7,643 nt of DNA from Saprospiraceae bacterium (GTDB taxonomy: Bacteria; Bacteroidota; Bacteroidia; Chitinophagales; Saprospiraceae). Under the pieces are notes generated by a model that saw only the letters and a program-made list of their open reading frames with translations, did no database searches and had not been told where the DNA came from. The DNA is taken from positions 1-7,643 of the forward strand of contig JADZBJ010000349.1 of the NCBI GenBank assembly GCA_020852155.1, read 5' to 3'. Of this stretch, positions 1 to 6,198 are shown piece after piece (the first letter of the stretch is position 1; the number at the start of each line of letters is the position of its first letter). A program made the translations under genes and the position numbers.

Positions 1-36
1 AATCCTGATCAAAATCCTGATCAATTATCCTGATTA
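1..36. repeat. 12-bp tandem direct repeat (ATCCTGAT core) upstream of pgi
   Basis: The unit AATCCTGATCAA occurs exactly twice in tandem (1-12 and 13-24). A third, degenerate copy (core ATCCTGAT at 27-34) runs straight into the pgi start codon at 36. The array is cut by the window edge, so its true copy number is unknown. Runs of ATCCTGA-type units occur near genes in other Bacteroidota genomes (from memory, not checked). No Shine-Dalgarno sequence is visible in these 35 bases, so the array fills the place where the leader and ribosome contact region of pgi should be. Confidence 0.7.
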
Positions 37-1337
37 TGATAGAATTCATACACACCCATGCACGCCCTTTTATCAGTGAAAACGAAATCAACGCCATCGA
101 ACCTTTCGTAACGACAGCCGCCAAAGTGCTGGATAGCCGTCAAGGTCCCGGAAATGAATTTCTCGGATGGGTTGACCTTCCCGTGAAGTACGACAAGGCG
201 GAATTCAAGCGCATTAAAACTGCGGCAAAACGCATTCAGCGCCAAAGTGAAGTATTGGTGGTCATCGGCATTGGCGGCTCATATTTGGGCGCCAAAGCGG
301 CCATTGAATTTTGTGGCCATCATTTTCACAACAACCTGCCCAAAAAGAAGCGCGGCGGCGCACCTGAAATTTACTTTGCCGGTACGAATATCTCCTCAAC
401 CTACCTGACACATTTGTTGGAGGTGATCGGCGACCGCCATTTTTCGGTCAATGTCATCAGCAAGTCGGGTACGACCACGGAGCCGGCCATTGCTTTCCGA
501 ATTTTCAAGAAAAAACTGGAAGAAAAGTACGGTAAAGCCGGTGCGCGCGAACGAATCTACGCCACCACAGACCCCGCAAAAGGCGCCCTGAAAACGCTGG
601 CGACCACCGAAGGCTACGAAACCTTCAATGTGCCCGACGACGTAGGCGGACGCTTTTCGGTGCTGACGGCGGTAGGGTTATTGCCCATTGCCGCAGCAGG
701 CATTGACATTGACGCCCTCATGCGCGGCGCACAAAGCGCGCGACTGCAATACAAAAAACCTTTTGCCGAAAACGACTGCCTGCAATACGTCGCCACGCGC
801 AATATCCTGCACCGCAAAGGTAAAAACATCGAAATTCTGGCCAATTACGAGCCACGTTGCCACTACATCGCCGAATGGTGGAAACAACTGTACGGCGAAA
901 GTGAAGGCAAAAATGGCAAGGGCATTTTCCCGGCGTCGGTGGATTTTACGTGCGACCTGCACTCGATGGGTCAGTACATTCAGGATGGCCGCCGACAGAT
1001 TTTTGAAACGGTGCTGGAAATTGACCGCCCCGAGGCAGAACTCTGGATTGAAAAAGAAGCCAATGACCTGGACGGCTTGAATTACCTCACTGGCAAATCA
1101 CTCGATTTTGTCAATAAAAAAGCCGCCGAAGGCACGCGCATGGCGCACACAGACGGCGGTGTTCCGAATTTCATTATTCGCATCCCGGAGGCAAATGCCT
1201 ACCACCTGGGTCAGCTGTTTTATTTCTACGAAAAAGCCTGCGCCGTAAGCGGCTATCTGCTGGGTGTCAATCCGTTTGACCAGCCCGGCGTAGAGGCTTA
1301 TAAAAAGAACATGTTTGCCCTGTTGGGGAAAAAGTAA
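36..1337 (+). CDS. pgi: Glucose-6-phosphate isomerase
   Basis: This cytoplasmic enzyme interconverts glucose 6-phosphate and fructose 6-phosphate in glycolysis and gluconeogenesis. The 433-residue protein is complete and close to the roughly 450 residues of the short bacterial (Bacillus-type) isomerases. The sugar-phosphate-binding SIS folds are clear: the GIGGSYLG loop at residues 78-85 and the phosphate-binding SKSGTTTE motif at 142-149. The expected catalytic residues are present: Glu290 in GESEGK (287-292), His309 in LHSMGQ, and Lys423 in the C-terminal FDQPGVEAYKK signature. The ATG at 36 gives a normal N-terminus (MIEFIHTHARPF), and I see no better start downstream. No ribosome binding site is evident, as is common in Bacteroidota. 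The gene converges on the minus-strand T9SS gene, with a hairpin between them. Its promoter lies outside the window. The family assignment is very secure. Confidence 0.97.
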   Translation: MIEFIHTHARPFISENEINAIEPFVTTAAKVLDSRQGPGNEFLGWVDLPVKYDKAEFKRIKTAAKRIQRQSEVLVVIGIGGSYLGAKAAIEFCGHHFHNNLPKKKRGGAPEIYFAGTNISSTYLTHLLEVIGDRHFSVNVISKSGTTTEPAIAFRIFKKKLEEKYGKAGARERIYATTDPAKGALKTLATTEGYETFNVPDDVGGRFSVLTAVGLLPIAAAGIDIDALMRGAQSARLQYKKPFAENDCLQYVATRNILHRKGKNIEILANYEPRCHYIAEWWKQLYGESEGKNGKGIFPASVDFTCDLHSMGQYIQDGRRQIFETVLEIDRPEAELWIEKEANDLDGLNYLTGKSLDFVNKKAAEGTRMAHTDGGVPNFIIRIPEANAYHLGQLFYFYEKACAVSGYLLGVNPFDQPGVEAYKKNMFALLGKK

Positions 1338-1345
1338 AAGCATAT

Positions 1346-1406
1346 TTCCCGCAGATGACGCATGTATTCCTCACGATCTGTGAGAAATATGCGTCATCTG
1401 CGGAAA
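1346..1406. terminator. Long hairpin between convergent genes, likely bidirectional terminator
   Basis: The 75-bp space between the two convergent stop codons is almost wholly one palindrome. The outer stem is CCGCAGATGACGCAT (1349-1363), perfectly complementary to 1389-1403, and it extends to 1346/1406 with one bulged base. The inner stem pairs 1366-1374 with 1380-1388 with one mismatch, closing on the loop GATCT (1375-1379). Only a 2-nt bulge (1364-1365) separates the two stems. Position argues for termination of both transcripts. There is no adjacent pure U tract, although T-rich sequence follows on each side, so it could instead act by stabilising the mRNA ends or simply be a dispersed repeat. 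The ATCTGCGG core recurs at 2719-2745. Confidence 0.65.
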
Positions 1407-1413
1407 GAACGTA

Positions 1414-2634
1414 TCAATTTTTCAACACCGGAATGGTTTGAAATTGACCTCCCTGTTCAATACTCAACCAATACTCGCCAGTAGGTAACTGACCAACCGG
1501 TATTGAATACTGGTTGCCATACTGCCCGATTAATCGCCCTGTACGGTCGAACAGGAAACTATTCAAAGGCGCGGAAGTATCGTCTGTTTGCAGGTGCAGG
1601 AAGTCGCTAACGGGGTTGGGCCAAATGCGCATCTGGGACATGGGCAGAGCGTTTTTAACATCCGTCAAGGTGTAAAGAAATTCCTGTTTTAAATTGAGAA
1701 ACAAGGCGCCAGGTGTGCTGGAGGCAGCATCGGTAAAGTAATACCGGATTTGATGATACGTCTGATCCGGATTAAAATCAAATTCTATACCGTTATAAAT
1801 TCCCCATTGATCGTTTTTCCAGATAAAACTCTCCTGCTTGAATTTGTAACCTTCAGTGTTAAGTTGTCGAATTTGTAAAATGCTGTTGACAGCACCTGGG
1901 ATAAAATCTTGTGTCAGGTCAATAATACTGTCATTGCGAATCGTTCGCGTTGTTTTATTATCCGGGTTGCTCCAGCTCAAAGTGACAAAATTCCATCTTG
2001 ATTGAAAGGATACATATTCGTCCGGATTGGGCGAATTGTATTGATATTCCACCTTATTGGTGTAACCCCACATACCATTGAAAATCGATTCGGATATGTT
2101 ATCCAATACGCGGTTTTGATTGTCATAACTGTATGTGTTTCGAGATTGAAACATCAGCGCGCCTGCCGGATTATAGATTTTTGAAGTAATTTCTGCCAAC
2201 TGGCCAGATGGTGTGTAAATCAACTCTTCTTCGGCTCTTTTAATCCACTGTCCGGAAGTATATCTTTCCAACGTTCTTAAAGAATAATGCCCGCTTAGCG
2301 CATATTCATATTTCGTTTGGGTGGAATCAATCCAGGTTTGAGTGGCTGCATCCCATCGTTGCCCCAAAATAAACGTCAGGTCATTGGCCTGATTATAAGT
2401 TTTGGAGTCTCGGAAACTCGGCGTCCATTGATTACTTTCCCATAGATCAATGTAGGCAGCAACCTCGTTACCGTGGTTGTCATAAGTGTACCTGAATCTT
2501 TTTTGAAAATCAGCGGGAATACTCGCATTGGGCGTGCCGGATTCGATCAAAATTAACGGTTTTGAATCTGGTTGCGCCGTCAAAGAGATAAAGCCGGAAA
2601 GCATAAACAAACAGGCTAACTGAATGTGTTTCAT
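1414..2634 (-). CDS. Secreted repeat protein with T9SS type A sorting domain
   Basis: This 406-residue protein is predicted to be exported. It starts with an N-terminal signal peptide (about residues 1-21, MKHIQLACLFMLSGFISLTA, with cleavage near TAQ). The C-terminal domain (about 335-406) is a typical type IX secretion sorting signal: it begins IWPNPVSDFLHL, has the GRLIG turn and the LPTGEYWLSI strand, and ends in a lysine-rich tail. In family members this domain targets the protein through the outer membrane and is usually cleaved, with surface attachment or release. The part between has no domain I recognise. It carries a Y-x-Y module every 29-31 residues (tyrosines at 51, 80, 111, 140, 170 and 199), with tryptophans between modules, suggesting a stacked beta-strand repeat like a loose YD/RHS repeat. 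No catalytic motif is visible, so binding or adhesion is only a guess. The gene is AT-richer than its neighbours. Confidence 0.9.
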   Translation of the reverse strand: MKHIQLACLFMLSGFISLTAQPDSKPLILIESGTPNASIPADFQKRFRYTYDNHGNEVAAYIDLWESNQWTPSFRDSKTYNQANDLTFILGQRWDAATQTWIDSTQTKYEYALSGHYSLRTLERYTSGQWIKRAEEELIYTPSGQLAEITSKIYNPAGALMFQSRNTYSYDNQNRVLDNISESIFNGMWGYTNKVEYQYNSPNPDEYVSFQSRWNFVTLSWSNPDNKTTRTIRNDSIIDLTQDFIPGAVNSILQIRQLNTEGYKFKQESFIWKNDQWGIYNGIEFDFNPDQTYHQIRYYFTDAASSTPGALFLNLKQEFLYTLTDVKNALPMSQMRIWPNPVSDFLHLQTDDTSAPLNSFLFDRTGRLIGQYGNQYSIPVGQLPTGEYWLSIEQGGQFQTIPVLKN

Positions 2635-2718
2635 AGTAAAGAATGTATAAGTGAACTTAAAAATTTTACGAATTCAAAGTAAGATAAATCTCTCGCGGAT
2701 ACCGCCGATTTCCGAAGG

Positions 2719-2745
2719 CATCTGCGGGAAAATCTGCGGAAATAT
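2719..2745. repeat. ATCTGCGG short tandem repeat, related to the 1346-1406 hairpin
   Basis: Two copies of ATCTGCGG occur 12 bp apart (2720-2727 and 2732-2739). The first is embedded in CATCTGCGGGAAA (2719-2731), which is the exact reverse complement of 1344-1356 in the hairpin between pgi and the T9SS gene. ATTTCCG at 2708-2714 can pair with CGGAAAT at 2737-2743, giving a modest stem. The two loci therefore look like members of one dispersed repeat family placed at both ends of the T9SS gene. Confidence 0.6.
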
Positions 2746-2819
2746 ACTGCAACAGAATTTTCACAAGTAAACAATATTAGACTTCCTGCGAAAGAAGTTT
2801 TGAACGACTCGCATCTTTA

Positions 2820-2980
2820 AGAGTGTGTTCGGGAATTGAATTTTGGCCTGCTCTCGAAAAATTTAATTCTGCTCGGCGTTAAAATTTTCGCCTTAGAACT
2901 CGGCTAAGACTGCAAATTTTGCCTTGATCAAAATCAAATTTTTCCTCGTTCGGCACAAACCCAATTCCCGAACACACTCT
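2820..2980. mobile_element. 161-bp foldback (MITE-like) element with 19-bp terminal inverted repeats
   Basis: The ends are perfect 19-bp inverted repeats, AGAGTGTGTTCGGGAATTG at 2820-2838 and its reverse complement at 2962-2980. The palindrome continues in register through the element: GAAAAATTT at 2856-2864 pairs with 2936-2944, and CTTAG at 2892-2896 pairs with CTAAG at 2904-2908 around a 7-nt apex. The whole element is thus an imperfect palindrome centred on position 2900. If the termini are set one base inward (GAGTGTG...), the flanks read TAA on both sides (2818-2820 and 2980-2982), a possible 3-bp target duplication. It has no coding capacity. A MITE mobilised by an unlinked transposase is the best inference. 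A plain dispersed palindromic repeat remains possible, since no second copy is in the window. Confidence 0.65.
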
Positions 2981-3142
2981 AAATACCACGTAATTTCCAT
3001 CAAATCCAACCTACCCCAATGATAAACATCTTTGGTATCACGCATTTCCAATATATTTTTCAGAAATACCATGAGCAGAACGGCTCATCCCTTCATCCCC
3101 TCATCGTACTTTCGCCCGCTCACCGCTGAATATTTTCCTCAC

Positions 3143-5668
3143 ATGATGATTTTCTTATCGCAAGCCAGACACAGGTACATAACCTTAGCATCCTTTTTCC
3201 TGCTGTCTGTACTGACTTTTTCCGCAGCCGCCCAAAAGCCGGTCAAGCCCTCCGCTTCAGACCTGCATCAGGCCATTAAAAAATTGAACGTCCTGGGTTC
3301 GGTGCTGTATGTAGCCGCACACCCCGACGACGAAAACCAGCGCTTTATCAGTTATTGCGCCAACCAAAAACTCTACGAAGTCACCTACCTGTCGCTCACG
3401 CGCGGCGACGGCGGACAAAACCTGATCGGCCCGGAAATCCGCGAGTTGCTTGGCGTATTACGCACCGAAGAACTACTCATGGCCCGTTCGGTGGACGGCG
3501 GCAAACAGCGTTTTAGCCGCGCCAACGACTTCGGTTATTCCAAAAACCCGGACGAAACCCTGCGCATCTGGGACAAAGACAAAGTGTTATCAGACGTCGT
3601 CTGGGCCATGCGCGAAACGCAACCTGACGTGGTCGTCAATCGCTTTTTCCACACCACCGTCAGGCCCAACCACGGCCACCATACCGCGTCGGCTATGCTC
3701 TCGCTGGAAGCCTTCGACATGGCCGGCCGCAGCGACGCCTACCCCGAACAACTGACGCTGACTCGTCCGTGGCAACCCAAACGCGTGTTTTTCAACACCT
3801 CGTGGTTCTTCTACGATAGCCGCGAAGCCTTTGAAAAAGCGGACAAAACCAACCTTTATTCACTCGACCTTGGCGTTTATCTGCCCCTGAAAGGCAAAAG
3901 CAACAACGAAGTCGCCGCAGAAGCGCGCTCCATGCACCGCTGTCAGGGCTTTGGCGCTATGAGCACACGCGGCGAAAACCTCGAATGGTTTGATTTCATC
4001 AAAGGCGACCGCCCAAAAACCAAAGACCCCCTCAGCGGTATTGACGATACCTGGAATCGCGTTGCAGGCGGCGCGCCCATCGGTAAAATCCTGAAAAAAG
4101 TTGAGCAAAACTATCGCCCCGACAATCCTTCGGCCAGCGTACCCGAATTGCTCAAGGCCATGAAATTGATCGAACAATTGCCCGACGGCTACTGGAAACG
4201 CGTCAAACTGACGCAAATCCGCGATGTCATTCGCGGCTGCCTGGGCCTTTACCTTGAAACCACGGCCGCCGACCCAACCGCCACACCCGGCGAAACGCTG
4301 CAACTCCACATCGAGGCCATCAACCGCAGCGCGCAACAGGTCAAGATAAAATCACTGCGCGTTATGCCAGCCTTGTACGACACGACGCTGCAACTGACGC
4401 TCGACAACAACAAGAACATCAGCCTCGACCGCCCGATTCGGATGCCCGCTGATGCCGGCTTTACCGGCCCGTACTGGTTGCAACAGCCTTTCAATATCGG
4501 TATGTACGAAGTGCCGCAACAACCCCTGCGCGGCATGCCCGAAACGCCGCGTATCGCCAGGGCTGAATGGATCATTAGCGTGAACGGCGTGGACATTCCC
4601 TACCAAACCGACGTCGCCTTCAAAATTGAAGAATCGGCCATTGGTGAAGTCTGGAGGCCTTTTGAGATTATCCCGCCAGCGCTGGTTTCCTTTGGCGAAG
4701 CATCGTATATTTTTTCGGAAAACAAAAAGAATGTCACCCTGCGTGTTCGTGCCGGACGCGACAATATTCGCGGCAAAGTATCGCTGAAAACACCATCAGG
4801 ATGGAAAGCCACACCCGTAAAATCGGTTGATGTGGAATTGCAGCGCGAAGGCCAGGAAACCGAAGTCGTATTCAGCGTTGAAGCGCCGGAAGGCCATACA
4901 CAGGGCGAACTCGAAGCCAGTGTAGAAGTGGACGGCCGCAGTTATGCCATGCAGATGGTCACCATCAAATATGACCACATCCCGCAGCAGACCGTATTGC
5001 TGCCTGCCAGGGTGCATATCGCGCGGACGGACGTTCAGGTGCGCGCCAAAACCATCGGCTATTACGCTGGCGCCGGCGACGATATTCCCGCCGCGCTGCG
5101 CCAGATCGGCTGCGAAGTGACCATGCTGCAAGACAAAGACATGGAGCCTGCGCGCCTCCGCCAGTTCGACGCCGTAGTGCTGGGCATCAGGGCTTACAAC
5201 ACAAAAGAAAACCTGAAATTCCACCAGCAGCAACTGTTTGACTACGCCAATCAGGGCGGCACGTTGCTCATTCAATACAACAACAATTTTGACCTGTATG
5301 TGAAAGACGCTGAAATGACGCCTTTCAAATTGAAACTCGGCCGGTCAAGGGTCACGGACGAAACCGCAGAAGTGCGTTTTTTGCTGCCGCAACACCCGGC
5401 GCTGAATACGCCGAATGCATTGACCGCCAAAGATTTTGACAACTGGGTTCAGGAGCGCGGATTGTATTTCGCCAGCGAATGGGGACCTGAGTTTGCCGCG
5501 CCGATTTCCTGCAATGACCCCGGCGAAAAACCGGCCGACGGTTCACTGCTAATTGCGCCTTACGGCAAAGGTCAGATTGTGTACACCAGCCTGTCGTTTT
5601 TCCGGGAATTACCCGCCGGTGTGCCCGGTGCGTTCAGGTTGTTTGCCAACTTGATTTCCCTGAAGTAA
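3143..5668 (+). CDS. Secreted PIG-L/LmbE-family deacetylase with C-terminal GATase-like domain
   Basis: This is a predicted zinc-dependent amide hydrolase of the family that deacetylates N-acetylglucosamine-type sugars; its real substrate is unknown. Numbering from the ATG at 3143 gives 841 residues. A signal peptide occupies about 1-31 (hydrophobic ITLASFFLLSVLTFSAAAQ). The metal and catalytic motif HPDDE is at 60-64. The second motif, RPNHGHH, is at 174-180, with His180 as the expected third metal ligand. Residues about 521-610 resemble an Ig-like NEW3 domain. From about residue 625 a class I glutamine-amidotransferase/ThuA-like fold follows, with IGYYAGAGDD at 638-647 and FDAVVLGIRAYN after it. 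The frame stays open back to a TTG at 3032 and an ATG at 3071, but only the ATG at 3143 (or 3146) puts the signal peptide at the N-terminus. There is no clear ribosome binding site. The gene stands alone, so its pathway cannot be inferred from neighbours. Confidence 0.9.
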   Translation: MMIFLSQARHRYITLASFFLLSVLTFSAAAQKPVKPSASDLHQAIKKLNVLGSVLYVAAHPDDENQRFISYCANQKLYEVTYLSLTRGDGGQNLIGPEIRELLGVLRTEELLMARSVDGGKQRFSRANDFGYSKNPDETLRIWDKDKVLSDVVWAMRETQPDVVVNRFFHTTVRPNHGHHTASAMLSLEAFDMAGRSDAYPEQLTLTRPWQPKRVFFNTSWFFYDSREAFEKADKTNLYSLDLGVYLPLKGKSNNEVAAEARSMHRCQGFGAMSTRGENLEWFDFIKGDRPKTKDPLSGIDDTWNRVAGGAPIGKILKKVEQNYRPDNPSASVPELLKAMKLIEQLPDGYWKRVKLTQIRDVIRGCLGLYLETTAADPTATPGETLQLHIEAINRSAQQVKIKSLRVMPALYDTTLQLTLDNNKNISLDRPIRMPADAGFTGPYWLQQPFNIGMYEVPQQPLRGMPETPRIARAEWIISVNGVDIPYQTDVAFKIEESAIGEVWRPFEIIPPALVSFGEASYIFSENKKNVTLRVRAGRDNIRGKVSLKTPSGWKATPVKSVDVELQREGQETEVVFSVEAPEGHTQGELEASVEVDGRSYAMQMVTIKYDHIPQQTVLLPARVHIARTDVQVRAKTIGYYAGAGDDIPAALRQIGCEVTMLQDKDMEPARLRQFDAVVLGIRAYNTKENLKFHQQQLFDYANQGGTLLIQYNNNFDLYVKDAEMTPFKLKLGRSRVTDETAEVRFLLPQHPALNTPNALTAKDFDNWVQERGLYFASEWGPEFAAPISCNDPGEKPADGSLLIAPYGKGQIVYTSLSFFRELPAGVPGAFRLFANLISLK

Positions 5669-5687
5669 GGCACACTCATTCAATCAG

Positions 5688-5742
5688 CAGCCATTTCCCG
5701 TGTGGCAGCAGCGTTCATTAGCTGCAACATGGGAAATGGCTG
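5688..5742 (+). terminator. Hairpin 20 nt after the deacetylase stop
   Basis: CAGCCATTTCCC (5688-5699) is perfectly complementary to GGGAAATGGCTG (5731-5742). The stem continues inward, pairing 5700-5709 with 5721-5730 at 8 of 10 positions, around an 11-nt loop (5710-5720). Its placement just after the stop codon suggests a transcript-end structure. No U tract follows (TAAGAATTTACG), so intrinsic termination is unproven. It may instead protect the 3' end, with termination at the next hairpin. Confidence 0.5.
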
Positions 5743-5788
5743 TAAGAATTTACGAAAATTATTAGTTTATTGTAAATCAATAGTTTAC

Positions 5789-5904
5789 AAAAAAAACACA
5801 CGATTTGTCATCCTGAACGAAGTGAAGGATCTGCGACCCACGAAGCGGAAATACGCACAACTGTTTGACCAGATCCTTCACTTTGTTCAGGATGACAATT
5901 TTTT
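5789..5904. repeat. Foldback repeat of the GTCATCCTGAACGAAGTGAAGG type, flanked by A8 and T6
   Basis: The left arm (5805-5833) and right arm (5870-5898) are 29 bases each and complementary at 28 positions; the one exception (G against T) can form a G-U wobble in RNA. The loop is 36 nt (5834-5869). A run of eight A lies at 5789-5796 and a run of six T at 5899-5904. A transcript on the + strand would therefore end in a strong stem plus U tract, as in an intrinsic terminator. The arm sequence is one I recognise as a widespread intergenic repeat in Bacteroidota and some other genomes. It often yields spurious peptides containing VILNEVKDL, as it does here in an open frame at 5702-5908. It could serve as the real terminator for the deacetylase transcript. 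Confidence 0.75.
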
Positions 5905-6125
5905 CTGAAAGGGGTTATTCAACCAGCGGATGATTATCAGGAAAGAGTATTAATTGGTGTGAATATGAAAAAAAATTGATCTTTTTTGTTGTTGGAATCA
6001 GATTCTCTTCTACTTTAACCGCCGAAAACGAATTTGTTTCCTAACCGTAAAAATCAGCCTTTTCAGGCCCGGTTTTTTACTCTTTTCAACAAAATTTCAA
6101 TTTCATGTTATACACCCGTTTACAC
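5905..6125. other. AT-rich intergenic stretch ahead of the EF-G-like gene, no gene seen
   Basis: No reading frame or RNA gene is supported here. The promoter of the downstream GTPase gene should lie in this stretch. The only arrangement I can offer is TTG at 5989-5991 followed after 19 nt by TACTTTAA (6011-6018), a weak match to the Bacteroidota -33/-7 pattern TTG...TAnnTTTG. This would give a leader of more than 150 nt. It is not strong enough to list as a promoter. Confidence 0.45.
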
Positions 6126-6177
6126 GTATGAGGATGGCTTGAATGTATGGAATCATACAATCAACCCATCCTCCTAC
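6126..6177 (+). promoter_or_regulatory. Regular 52-nt hairpin in the leader of the EF-G-like gene
   Basis: GTA (6126-6128), GAGGATGG (6130-6137), TTGA (6139-6142) and TGTATG (6144-6149) pair in order with CATACA (6154-6159), TCAA (6161-6164), CCATCCTC (6166-6173) and TAC (6175-6177). That makes 21 base pairs closed by the loop GAAT, broken only by single 1x1 mismatches between blocks. The structure ends 21 nt before the ATG at 6199 and leaves the A-rich stretch 6182-6187 free. It could control translation or mRNA stability of the GTPase, bind a protein as an operator, or be a dispersed repeat. The sequence does not decide among these. It matches no riboswitch I know. Confidence 0.5.
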
Positions 6178-6198
6178 CTCACCAAAAAGTTCTTTCCT

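Larger units (their letters stand above)
2635..3142. other. Divergent intergenic region with repeats, no gene seen
   Basis: This roughly 500-bp gap separates the starts of two divergent genes, so promoters for both should lie here. I find no reading frame worth calling. It holds the ATCTGCGG repeat (2719-2745) and the 161-bp foldback element (2820-2980). I searched for the Bacteroidota -7 motif TAnnTTTG and found only near matches, such as TACTTTCG at 3107-3114 ahead of the deacetylase, without a convincing -33 TTG partner. No promoter is called. Confidence 0.6.

Noticed and set aside
1..36. Possible CRISPR-like array at the left edge
   Set aside because: The 12-bp units are directly adjacent with no spacers, so it is a simple tandem repeat.
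3032..3142. N-terminal extension of the deacetylase from TTG at 3032 or ATG at 3071
   Set aside because: It would bury the signal peptide 37 (TTG) or 24 (ATG) residues inside the protein. The extra residues look like leader sequence, and the tandem ATGs at 3143 and 3146 give a normal exported N-terminus.
4796..5275. A 159-codon minus-strand frame within the deacetylase gene
   Set aside because: It is wholly antisense to a strongly supported coding sequence and has no recognisable features.
5702..5908. A 68-codon frame containing VILNEVKDL
   Set aside because: It is made of the 5688-5742 hairpin arm and the dispersed foldback repeat. The peptide is a known kind of false translation of that repeat.
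5989..6018. Candidate -33/-7 promoter for the EF-G-like gene
   Set aside because: Spacing is right (19 nt), but TACTTTAA matches TAnnTTTG only partly, and such matches are common in AT-rich DNA.
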